From positions 1 to 6,710 of the forward strand of contig DIKJ01000044.1 of assembly GCA_002424525.1 (NCBI GenBank): a DNA stretch of 6,710 bases. Direction: 5' to 3'. Source of the DNA: Bacteroidales bacterium UBA5621 (lineage in GTDB: Bacteria > Bacteroidota > Bacteroidia > Bacteroidales > VadinHA17). Of the stretch, positions 1 to 5,237 are shown one piece after another. Both the position numbers and the translations under genes were made by a program. The notes beneath the pieces were generated by a model. That model saw only the letters and a list, made by a program, of their open reading frames with translations, did no database searches and was not told the origin of the DNA. Positions within the stretch are counted from its first letter, which is position 1, and each line of letters opens with the position of its first letter.

Positions 1-102
1 ATAGACAGGGATGGCAGGATCATTTTCCTCACAAGGCTTTTCGACCGTGAGGAATTTGACGGGATGAAAAAAATTATCTTCGCCGAACTTGCCAAAGACT
101 AA
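1..102 (+). CDS. 3' end of an unidentified gene (partial)
   Basis: The first frame is open from the left edge to a TAA at 100-102 and gives 33 residues ending in MKKIIFAELAKD. The other two forward frames stop sooner: one at bases 2-4, the other near base 48. The tail is charged and looks like a mixed strand/helix end of a soluble domain. I do not recognise the family, and too little is present to assign one. The start lies outside the window. It is followed by about 140 bp of AT-rich non-coding sequence, so it is probably not co-transcribed tightly with the beta-barrel gene downstream. Confidence 0.5.
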   Translation: MDRDGRIIFLTRLFDREEFDGMKKIIFAELAKD

Positions 103-241
103 GGGATTACCCTGATTCTTCCGTTCTGCTTCAATAAATAACTTTTCTGATTATGAAACTTTTGGCCCTGCTCGTCGTTATACATGCGATGATGTGACAG
201 ATTTGAACAATTACATTAATTAACAACCAAAACTTAAAGTG

Positions 242-856
242 ATGAAAAAAATTGCAGTAATTATTTTATTGGCTATGATAGCACTGCCGGCATTCTCTCA
301 GATTAAGTTCGGCATAAAAGCAGGTGCAAGCACCAACACGGTTCCCACTTATGATATTAGCGACGGAACCAATAATATCGAAGCCCTCAAAGATGCAGCC
401 TTCGGTTTTCATGCAGGCGCATTCCTGAGAATAACCCTGATGGGGGTTTATATCATGCCTGAGGTGGTCTTTGCTTCGACGACGTACGAATATACAGTAA
501 CAGAGAATTCAGTGAGTGACGTATTGAAACAACAGTTCAATAAACTGAATATCCCGCTGCTGGTCGGCTTCCATCTGGGGCCTTTAAGAATTAATGCTGG
601 TCCTTCTGCTTCAATCCTTATTAATTCACCTGCAGCCCTGATTGACCACCCGAATTTCACTGACCTTTACAGAAGCGCAACTTTTGGATACGAAGCCGGA
701 CTGGGAGTCGACCTGTTCAAGCGACTTGCCATCGATCTGAGGTATGGAGGCAGTCTGAGTAAGAGATTTGGAGAATCTGTTACTATAGGTTCGCAGACAT
801 TTAACCTGGATGACAGGGAACCTTCATTTATGCTCAGCCTGGGATTTATGTTTTAA
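242..856 (+). CDS. Outer-membrane beta-barrel protein (porin-like, OMP_b-brl family)
   Basis: A 204-residue secreted protein. Residues 1-19 form a signal peptide (KK, then a hydrophobic stretch), with likely cleavage after Ser19 in ALPAFS|Q; Gln at the mature N-terminus is common in Bacteroidota. The mature part has alternating polar/hydrophobic strands rich in Gly and aromatics (KFGIKAGAS, GFHAGAFLRI, LRINAGPSASILI, GYEAGLGVDLF, LAIDLRYGGSL). It ends in LSLGFMF, a terminal-Phe beta-signal of the kind read by the BAM machinery. Length and pattern fit the small 8-stranded barrels annotated as 'porin family/outer membrane beta-barrel protein'; the specific ligand or role is unknown. I chose ATG 242 over the in-frame GTG at 239 because it gives the cleaner MKK signal start. 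It stands alone, and a terminator-like hairpin begins 20 bp after its stop. Confidence 0.85.
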   Translation: MKKIAVIILLAMIALPAFSQIKFGIKAGASTNTVPTYDISDGTNNIEALKDAAFGFHAGAFLRITLMGVYIMPEVVFASTTYEYTVTENSVSDVLKQQFNKLNIPLLVGFHLGPLRINAGPSASILINSPAALIDHPNFTDLYRSATFGYEAGLGVDLFKRLAIDLRYGGSLSKRFGESVTIGSQTFNLDDREPSFMLSLGFMF

Positions 857-876
857 TTGATTTTCTGCCTGAAGAA

Positions 877-906
877 AGAGGCCTTTCCTGCCCAGGTAAG
901 GCCTCT
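877..906. terminator. Hairpin terminator between convergent genes
   Basis: A perfect 9-bp inverted repeat (AGAGGCCTT at 877-885, AAGGCCTCT at 898-906). Past one T-T mismatch it continues with three more pairs (887-889 with 894-896) closing on a GCCC loop. On the + strand it is followed by T-rich GTTATTATTATTT. It sits exactly between the stops of the beta-barrel gene (856) and the convergent TauE/SafE gene (914). It therefore probably ends the + transcript and may end the - transcript too, though the U-tract on that side is weak. Confidence 0.8.
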
Positions 907-913
907 GTTATTA

Positions 914-1288
914 TTATTTCGTCAACAGCATCCTGACTGCAACAATTATCAGAAATATGGCAAAAACCTTCTTGATGGCTGCCTGTGGCAGACTCAGGGC
1001 AAACTTTGAACCGAAATAGGCTCCCAGCATAAAGGAAGCAGCAAGGATAAGAGCAAAAACAATGTTCACATGCCCGGCCTTGTAATAATTATATGCGGCA
1101 AGCAACCCGATTGGCGGAAGCATCATTGCAAGACTTGTGCCCTGGGCGTCAAACTGGCTGAATCCCAGGAAAAAAACAAGCATTGGGATAAGAACCAGAG
1201 CTCCTCCCACACCCAGCATTCCGGAGACAACTCCGGTGAGTAGTCCGATAACAACCAGAACAAGAACCATCGAGATAGACATTTTCAT
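914..1288 (-). CDS. Half-length TauE/SafE-family membrane permease
   Basis: A 124-residue, very hydrophobic protein with about four membrane segments (approximately residues 5-22, 28-45, 68-90 and 104-121). The glycine-rich GVVSGMLGVGGALVLIP (19-35) is the hallmark of the TauE/SafE family (PF01925), whose members are proposed to move sulfite, sulfoacetate or other organosulfur anions across the inner membrane. Full-length members are about 250 residues and hold two homologous halves. This one has a single half with an intact start and stop, so it probably acts as a dimer, like other short members. It is not obviously a truncation: the reading frame is clean and a terminator lies just beyond the stop. 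ATG 1286-1288 is used; an in-frame ATG two codons later is an alternative. The substrate cannot be read from the sequence. Confidence 0.85.
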   Translation of the reverse strand: MKMSISMVLVLVVIGLLTGVVSGMLGVGGALVLIPMLVFFLGFSQFDAQGTSLAMMLPPIGLLAAYNYYKAGHVNIVFALILAASFMLGAYFGSKFALSLPQAAIKKVFAIFLIIVAVRMLLTK

Positions 1289-1322
1289 CGTTTTTTAATC
1301 GTTTGAACAGTGTATGATTATG

Positions 1323-1330
1323 CAAAATTA
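1323..1330 (-). promoter_or_regulatory. Candidate -7 element for the TauE/SafE gene
   Basis: Read on the minus strand this is TAATTTTG, an exact match to the Bacteroidota -7 consensus TAnnTTTG. It would place the transcript start about 28 nt before the ATG. I see no convincing TTTG element at the expected distance upstream, so this is a half-supported promoter. Confidence 0.4.
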
Positions 1331-1370
1331 GAAATAATATGGAATTATTTATCTGCCGGAGCAGGCTTTG

Positions 1371-1406
1371 TCAGCCGTAGTCCCGTATTCACGGGACGAA
1401 GGCTGA
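1371..1406. repeat. Long interrupted hairpin, REP-like
   Basis: TCAGCC (1371-1376) pairs with GGCTGA (1401-1406). Inside, GTCCCGT (1380-1386) pairs with ACGGGAC (1391-1397) over an ATTC loop. The 3x3 internal loop (GTA/GAA) contains a T-A pair flanked by two possible G-A pairs. This gives 13 Watson-Crick pairs plus the inner T-A. No T-run follows and it is about 80 bp from the TauE/SafE start, so a terminator role is unlikely. It directly precedes the heptamer arrays, and the two may form one dispersed repeat element (inference). Confidence 0.75.
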
Positions 1407-1415
1407 GGGCAGGGA

Positions 1416-1453
1416 GCATAGAGCGTAAAGCGTAAAGCGTAAAGCGTAAAGCG
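1416..1453. repeat. Tandem heptamer array A, GCGTAAA
   Basis: Four perfect copies of GCGTAAA (1423-1450), preceded by a degenerate copy GCATAGA (1416-1422) and followed by a partial GCG (1451-1453). Seven-base period, intergenic. Slipped-strand variation in copy number is likely for such a tract. Confidence 0.95.
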
Positions 1454-1485
1454 GGGCTCAGAGCTCAGGGCTCAGAGCTCAGGGC
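1454..1485. repeat. Tandem heptamer array B, GRGCTCA
   Basis: Alternating GGGCTCA and GAGCTCA units at 1454-1460, 1461-1467, 1468-1474 and 1475-1481, then a partial GGGC to 1485. It can also be read as a 14-bp unit repeated twice. It begins at the base after array A, and has the same 7-bp period but an unrelated sequence. Confidence 0.95.
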
Positions 1486-1496
1486 AAGAATCCTTT

Positions 1497-1523
1497 CTTC
1501 GGACTTCGGACTTCGGACTTCGG
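1497..1523. repeat. Tandem heptamer array C, CTTCGGA
   Basis: Three perfect CTTCGGA units (1497-1517) and a fourth lacking only its last base (1518-1523). An 11-bp spacer separates it from array B. It is the third different sequence in the same place with a 7-bp period. Confidence 0.95.
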
Positions 1524-1560
1524 CTGGCAGGGCACAGAGGAGGAGGTCAGCATATAACGA

Positions 1561-1592
1561 TTTGGAGGGATATTACATTATTTCTATTTTTG
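1561..1592 (+). promoter_or_regulatory. Bacteroidota-type promoter of mltG
   Basis: TTTG at 1561-1564 (-33 element) and TATTTTTG at 1585-1592 (-7 element, exact TAnnTTTG), separated by 20 bp, match the primary sigma-factor promoter of this phylum. Transcription should start around 1597-1600. That leaves only about 8-11 nt before the ATG at 1608, an unusually short leader. The promoter lies downstream of the heptamer arrays, so the arrays are upstream of rather than inside the transcript. Confidence 0.7.
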
Positions 1593-1607
1593 CAGATCAA
1601 CTAAAAT

Positions 1608-2642
1608 ATGATGATCCGGAAAGGCATTAAAGTTTTATTTGCGATCCTTGTGGTTGCCATTATAGCGGCGGCTTTTGCAGTGTCGGGGATTCTGTTCGGG
1701 GTTAACGTGACAACCGGAGGTCAGGAAGCTGTGATCTACATACCTGAAGGGGCCACTTACAGTCAGGCAATGGATTCCATTCAGTCAAACCTCCGGATTA
1801 AGAATGAAAGCGTCTTTGAATGGATTGCCAGAAAGAAAAGCTATCCGGGGCTTGTCAAGCCGGGGAGATACGTTATTAACCAGGACCTTTCGTATGCCGA
1901 ACTGATAAACATCTTCCGCTCCGGCCGTCAGACACCTCTTATGCTTACATTCAACAACGTAAGGACGCTGGAAGAACTGGCCGGGAAAATTGGCGGCAGG
2001 ATCGAAGCTGATTCCCTCCAGCTGATCACATTCCTGTCCGACCCTGAGAATTACAGGAAGGATGGTTTTGCCAGGGAGGATGTTATTTCGGTCTTTTTAC
2101 CAGACACTTATGAGTTTTTCTGGAACACCGGAGCTGCCGGCTTTTATGAGAGAATGCTGAGGGAGTACCGCAGGTTCTGGACCAGGGAAAGAATAGCAAA
2201 AGCAGAATTAAGGGGACTTACACTGACTGAGGTCTCGGTGCTTGCCTCTATTGTTGAAGAAGAGGTGGCCCGGGCAGATGAAGGCCCGAAGGTAGCCGGG
2301 GTTTATCTGAACAGGCTCAGAAGGGGGATCCCCCTGCAGGCCGATCCTACTATAAAATTTGCCCTTAACAATTTCGCGATCACCCGGGTGTTAAAGAAAC
2401 ACCTTCAGGTTGACTCTCCGTATAACACTTACAGGAACAGAGGACTTCCTCCCGGCCCGATCCGCTGCCCGTCGGTCGAAAGCATTAATGCGGTTCTGGA
2501 CGCGGAGGAACATGATTATATTTACTTTGTGGCTAAAGCTGATTTTTCAGGATATCACAATTTTTCAAGGACTCTTGCCGAACACAACAGATATGCAGCC
2601 ATTTACCAGAAGGAACTCAATAAAAGAAGAATCTTCAGGTGA
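1608..2642 (+). CDS. mltG: Endolytic murein transglycosylase MltG (YceG-like)
   Basis: A 344-residue inner-membrane enzyme that cuts nascent peptidoglycan glycan strands within the chain and is thought to set their length as a terminator of polymerisation. A short cytoplasmic start (MMIRKGIK) is followed by one membrane anchor (about 8-31) and a LysM-like region (about 40-110, with IPEGATYSQAMDSI and KPGRYVI). The catalytic YceG domain then carries LASIVEEEV (212-220), where the family's catalytic Glu lies (probably E217), VYLNRLRRGIPLQADPTIKFAL, SPYNTYRNRGLPPGPIRCPS and the C-terminal HDYIYFVAKADFSGYHNFS. Length is normal for the family (340-350). ATG 1608 is used; ATG 1611 is equally possible and would slightly lengthen the very short leader. 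Its 3' end overlaps murB on the other strand by 8 bp, so two peptidoglycan genes converge. Confidence 0.95.
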   Translation: MMIRKGIKVLFAILVVAIIAAAFAVSGILFGVNVTTGGQEAVIYIPEGATYSQAMDSIQSNLRIKNESVFEWIARKKSYPGLVKPGRYVINQDLSYAELINIFRSGRQTPLMLTFNNVRTLEELAGKIGGRIEADSLQLITFLSDPENYRKDGFAREDVISVFLPDTYEFFWNTGAAGFYERMLREYRRFWTRERIAKAELRGLTLTEVSVLASIVEEEVARADEGPKVAGVYLNRLRRGIPLQADPTIKFALNNFAITRVLKKHLQVDSPYNTYRNRGLPPGPIRCPSVESINAVLDAEEHDYIYFVAKADFSGYHNFSRTLAEHNRYAAIYQKELNKRRIFR

Positions 2643-3651
2643 TCCCTATTACTTCAATCTCCCGCTCAAGACAAACTCCAAACTTTTCCATGACCGATTT
2701 CCTGATCTCCTCCGACAGATCATAAAGCTCTTTCCCTGTTGCCTTTCCATGGTTTACCAGAACAAGAGCCTGTTTGTCATGAACACCTGCGTCACCTGCC
2801 CTTTTTCCCTTCCATCCGCATTGCTCAATAAGCCAGCCGCCAGCCAGTTTAACGCCTCCCGACTGATCCGGGAAAGCAGGCATTGAAGGATAATCGGCTT
2901 TAAGGGCTCCGGCAACAGAAAGGCTGACTACCGGATTTTTGAAAAAACTGCCAGCGTTCCCGAAGATCTCTGGATCAGGCAGTTTCCTCCTCCGGATATT
3001 AATTACTGCATCCCTGACATTCCTGAGGCTTTCACCTCCCAGTTTTTCAACTTCTTCCTTCAACAAATTGTAACTGGTGTTAAGCCTCGGATTTGTTTCA
3101 AGGTTAAAATAAACCCTGGTAATTAAAAACTTCCCTTTCTTTTCATTTTTAAAAACACTTTCCCTGTAACCGAACCTGCATTGCTCGTTGCTGAACATCG
3201 TAACTGAACCGGTAGCTATACTGATTGCCTTTAACTTAATAACTGTTTCCCTGATCTCGGAACCGTAAGCTCCGATGTTCTGAATCGGTGCGGCCCCTAC
3301 ACTGCCCGGTATCAGCGAGAGATTTTCAATTCCTCCATATCCCCGGCTCACACACCATTCGACGAAATCATCCCATTTTACCCCGGCTCCGGCCGAAACA
3401 ACCACGTCTGAACCATTCATCTCTTCAAGCCTGATACCCCCAAATCCGGGCAATAATATGGTCCCCCTGAAATCGGATGTAAAAAGAACATTGCTCCCTC
3501 CTCCCAGTATAAGCAAAGGTTTTCCGCAGGACTCCCTGTCCCTGAAAAAAGCGGCGGCACTCTCTTCCGACTTAAGCGTTATGATACAATCCGCCTTGTA
3601 ATCTAGTCCGAAAGTATTGAACGATTTCAGCGAAACATTTTTCCGGATCAT
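2635..3651 (-). CDS. murB: UDP-N-acetylenolpyruvoylglucosamine reductase
   Basis: A 338-residue cytoplasmic FAD enzyme that reduces UDP-GlcNAc-enolpyruvate with NADPH to UDP-MurNAc, the second step of peptidoglycan precursor synthesis. Visible motifs: SFNTFGLD (10-17), the FAD-binding GGGSNVL (50-56), GGIENLSLIPGSVGAAPIQNIGAYG (106-130), YRESVFK (162-168), and GSFFKNP (234-240) with the proton-donor Ser235. Further on come GGWLIEQCGWKGK (271-283), VHDKQALVLVNHG (290-302) and an acidic C-terminal LEREIEVIG that carries the family's second catalytic acid. YRESxFK and the full length make it a type I (E. coli-like) MurB. The start at 3649-3651 places the N-terminus where type I members begin. 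It is divergent from the Crp/Fnr gene (71 bp apart), and its last codons overlap the end of mltG. Confidence 0.97.
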   Translation of the reverse strand: MIRKNVSLKSFNTFGLDYKADCIITLKSEESAAAFFRDRESCGKPLLILGGGSNVLFTSDFRGTILLPGFGGIRLEEMNGSDVVVSAGAGVKWDDFVEWCVSRGYGGIENLSLIPGSVGAAPIQNIGAYGSEIRETVIKLKAISIATGSVTMFSNEQCRFGYRESVFKNEKKGKFLITRVYFNLETNPRLNTSYNLLKEEVEKLGGESLRNVRDAVINIRRRKLPDPEIFGNAGSFFKNPVVSLSVAGALKADYPSMPAFPDQSGGVKLAGGWLIEQCGWKGKRAGDAGVHDKQALVLVNHGKATGKELYDLSEEIRKSVMEKFGVCLEREIEVIGIT

Positions 3652-3722
3652 ATTAACATTTTCACGTAAAAATAGAAAATCCCTTCCGATACATTATATT
3701 GGCGCAATAAATTAACCGGACT

Positions 3723-4367
3723 ATGGATAAACTTGATCTGATCATGAAGGTTTTCCCATTCCTCGAAAAGGAACTGATTGCTGAATTATCAGATGTTTCC
3801 GGATTACTGAATCTCAAATCCGGACAAAGCATTCTGGAAGACGGGGATTACATTAAAAGCTTTCCGATGGTGATCAGCGGATCTCTGAGGGTACTCCGGC
3901 TTTCCGAGGATGGCAGTGAACTTCTTCTCTATTACCTTGACCAGGGGGAGATCTGTGCCATGGCGCTCACGTGTTGCATGGGACTTCAGAAAAGCAATAT
4001 CAGGATGATCGCAGAAGAGGATTCGGTTCTCCTGTCAGTGCCTGTTGACAAACCTGAAAAATGGTTGTCAGAATACCGGAGCTGGAAAGAATTCATGATG
4101 TATTCATATAAAAAGCGTTTTGATGAACTCCTTGAAACTATTGACTCTATTGCTTTCACAAAGCTCGATGAGCGGCTGATAAGGTTTTTTGAGGAGCGGT
4201 ACAGATCAACCGGAAAAACCGAATTTCCAGGAACGCACCAGGACATCGCATTACAGCTCAATACCTCCAGGGAGGTGATCTCAAGACTTTTAAGAAATCT
4301 TGAGAAAAGAAGATTAGTGGTAACAGAAAGAAATTCAGTGGATTATTCTGCCCTGGTAAAAAAATAA
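3723..4367 (+). CDS. Crp/Fnr-family transcriptional regulator
   Basis: A 214-residue regulator with an N-terminal cupin-like sensor domain (about 10-115), a dimer helix (about 118-150) and a C-terminal winged helix (about 150-210). The recognition helix TSREVISRLLRNLE (181-194) has R183-E184-x3-R188, the spacing of the residues that read TGTGA in E. coli CRP. In the pocket region GE (75-76) is kept, but the Arg-Ser that holds cAMP phosphate is replaced by a longer loop ending in KS (90-91). That loop contains Cys78, Cys84 and Cys85, so the signal is probably not cAMP; thiol, sulfur or redox sensing is a possibility (inference). A matching DNA site begins 8 bp after its stop, ahead of the redox cluster, which suggests it controls those genes. 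No N-terminal Fe-S cysteine set of the Fnr type is present. Confidence 0.9.
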   Translation: MDKLDLIMKVFPFLEKELIAELSDVSGLLNLKSGQSILEDGDYIKSFPMVISGSLRVLRLSEDGSELLLYYLDQGEICAMALTCCMGLQKSNIRMIAEEDSVLLSVPVDKPEKWLSEYRSWKEFMMYSYKKRFDELLETIDSIAFTKLDERLIRFFEERYRSTGKTEFPGTHQDIALQLNTSREVISRLLRNLEKRRLVVTERNSVDYSALVKK

Positions 4368-4374
4368 CCTCTTT

Positions 4375-4390
4375 TGTGACTAAAGTCACT
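4375..4390. promoter_or_regulatory. CRP-type operator ahead of the DUF6132-trx-ferredoxin cluster
   Basis: TGTGA-N6-TCACT matches the CRP-class consensus TGTGA-N6-TCACA at 9 of 10 positions. The core GTGACT-AA-AGTCAC (4376-4389) is a perfect palindrome. The adjacent regulator has the recognition-helix residues expected to bind it. Its centre (4382.5) is about 42 bp before the transcript start predicted from the candidate -7 element at 4412-4419, the usual class II activator position. No T-run follows, so it is not a terminator of the regulator gene. Confidence 0.7.
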
Positions 4391-4411
4391 GACCATAATC
4401 CCTTATGTCAG

Positions 4412-4419
4412 GATCTTTG
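4412..4419 (+). promoter_or_regulatory. Candidate -7 element for the redox cluster
   Basis: GATCTTTG differs from the Bacteroidota -7 consensus TAnnTTTG only at its first base. It predicts a start near 4424-4426, about 10 nt before ATG 4435. No TTTG is found 20 bp upstream, which would fit an activator-dependent promoter using the CRP-type site instead. Confidence 0.4.
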
Positions 4420-4434
4420 CACAAAATTGTGGTT

Positions 4435-4659
4435 ATGACAGAATTTCTTAAAAAACACCTTTTTACGATAATTTTCACCGGAGCAGGAGCCCTTGCAGGA
4501 TTCCTTTACTGGAAGTTTATAGGCTGTCTGTCAGGTACCTGCCCCATAAAATCAGTATGGTATCTCAGTACTTTATATGGCACTGCTGCAGGCTGGATAC
4601 TGGGACAGCTGACCAGGGATGTAATTATTAACTTCAAAAAACAAAAGAAATATGACTAA
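4435..4659 (+). CDS. DUF6132-family small membrane protein
   Basis: A 74-residue inner-membrane protein with two predicted membrane helices (about 8-28 and 42-60) and a basic C-terminal tail (KKQKKYD). Between the helices is [11 protein letters not shown] (28-38), the GCxSGTCPI signature I associate with the DUF6132 family. Its two cysteines (31 and 36) would sit near a membrane face and could form a disulfide or bind a thiol or sulfur species (inference; the family has no established function). ATG 4435 is preferred over the in-frame ATG 4405. It begins in the family's usual MxxFLKK style, and the upstream ATG lies before the predicted transcript start. Its end overlaps the thioredoxin start by 8 bp, indicating translational coupling and probably shared function. 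Confidence 0.85.
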   Translation: MTEFLKKHLFTIIFTGAGALAGFLYWKFIGCLSGTCPIKSVWYLSTLYGTAAGWILGQLTRDVIINFKKQKKYD

Positions 4660-4966
4660 TACGTTTAATGAACTGATAAAAGGCAGTGTACCTGTTCTGG
4701 TGGACTTTTCAGCAGAGTGGTGCGGGCCATGCAGAATGATGAAGCCTGTTCTGGAACAGCTTAAGCAGAGAATGGGCGATAAAATAAAAATATTGAAAGT
4801 CGATGTGGACAGGAACAGGGAACTTGCATATAAATATAATATCAACAGTGTTCCCACTCTCATGCTGTTTCATGAGGGTGTCTCCAAATGGACAGGAGTA
4901 GGAGTAATAACCTCAGATAAACTTGAAAATGTTATTAACAATCATTGCAGTATCGTTTCTTATTAA
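4652..4966 (+). CDS. Thioredoxin
   Basis: A 104-residue single-domain cytoplasmic thioredoxin, the normal length for the family. It has the active site WCGPC (23-27), the DFSAEW strand before it, KVDVDRN (49-55) and the cis-proline loop NSVPTL (65-70, Pro68). The family reduces protein disulfides, or other oxidised thiols, through the Cys24-Cys27 pair. There is no signal peptide. One extra cysteine (Cys99) lies in an atypical C-terminal tail, HCSIVSY. The ATG lies inside the last codons of the DUF6132 gene, and the ferredoxin gene starts 8 bp after its stop. It is therefore probably the dedicated disulfide reductase of this small cluster rather than the general housekeeping TrxA (inference). 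Confidence 0.93.
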   Translation: MTNTFNELIKGSVPVLVDFSAEWCGPCRMMKPVLEQLKQRMGDKIKILKVDVDRNRELAYKYNINSVPTLMLFHEGVSKWTGVGVITSDKLENVINNHCSIVSY

Positions 4967-4974
4967 AAAAATCT

Positions 4975-5163
4975 ATGACTCACGTAAGAATCGAGGCATC
5001 AAGATGCCCTCAGAATCATTTTTGTCCGGTAATAAAGGTCTGTCCTGCCGGAGCAATTTCACAAAGAAATCCGTTCAGTGCTCCTGAAATAGACCACGAA
5101 AAGTGTACATCCTGCAGTTTATGCTCCAGGTATTGCGGATACGGGGCATTCCGCAAGGATTGA
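4975..5163 (+). CDS. Small 4Fe-4S ferredoxin-like protein
   Basis: A 62-residue cytoplasmic iron-sulfur protein. Its N-terminal half has Cys11-x5-Cys17-x5-Cys23-Pro (CPQNHFCPVIKVCPAGAI). Its C-terminal half has the classic Cys44-x2-Cys47-x2-Cys50-x3-Cys54. Seven cysteines could hold one complete 4Fe-4S cluster plus a three-cysteine site, or one cluster with the N-terminal cysteines serving another role. The last cysteine is followed by Gly (YCGYGAF) where ferredoxins normally have Pro. The role is probably electron transfer to or from its neighbours; the partner is unknown. An upstream in-frame ATG at 4945 lies inside the thioredoxin gene. ATG 4975, 8 bp after the thioredoxin stop, is the better start because the conserved part begins MTHVRIEASRCP. 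Confidence 0.85.
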   Translation: MTHVRIEASRCPQNHFCPVIKVCPAGAISQRNPFSAPEIDHEKCTSCSLCSRYCGYGAFRKD

Positions 5164-5237
5164 GCACACTTCATCAGGGACCATGCCCGTGGTACCGTGC
5201 ATCCGCCCCAGTATTTTTATTTCCCCGTGCGGCATGA

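Noticed and set aside
153..197. A 14-residue ORF (MKLLALLVVIHAMM) resembling the start of a signal peptide
   Set aside because: Too short to be a gene and it stops before any mature region. It could be a decayed start of something, but nothing else supports that.
198..205. CAGATTTG as a -7 promoter element for the beta-barrel gene
   Set aside because: One mismatch to TAnnTTTG and no TTTG at the expected upstream distance; too weak to list as a feature.
448..660. Minus-strand ORF of 70 codons
   Set aside because: Lies wholly within the beta-barrel gene on the opposite strand and shows no recognisable domain.
2410..2886. Plus-strand ORF of 158 codons
   Set aside because: Overlaps the end of mltG in another frame and runs antisense through murB, both of which have full family motifs. 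Its translation looks like random low-complexity sequence.
3667..3674. TATTTTTA on the minus strand as the murB -7 element
   Set aside because: The last base differs from consensus and there is no TTTG about 20 bp upstream; left uncalled.
4376..4389. GTGACT-AA-AGTCAC read as a terminator of the regulator gene
   Set aside because: The stem is short, the loop would be only 4 nt and no T-run follows. The match to a CRP-type operator is better.
4573..4863. Minus-strand ORF of 96 codons
   Set aside because: Antisense shadow of the DUF6132 and thioredoxin genes.
5183..5220. ATGC/GCAT hairpin followed by TATTTTTATTT as a terminator after the ferredoxin gene
   Set aside because: The stem is only 4 bp plus 2 bp after a mismatch, and the T-run starts about 10 nt beyond it. 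Possible but not convincing.
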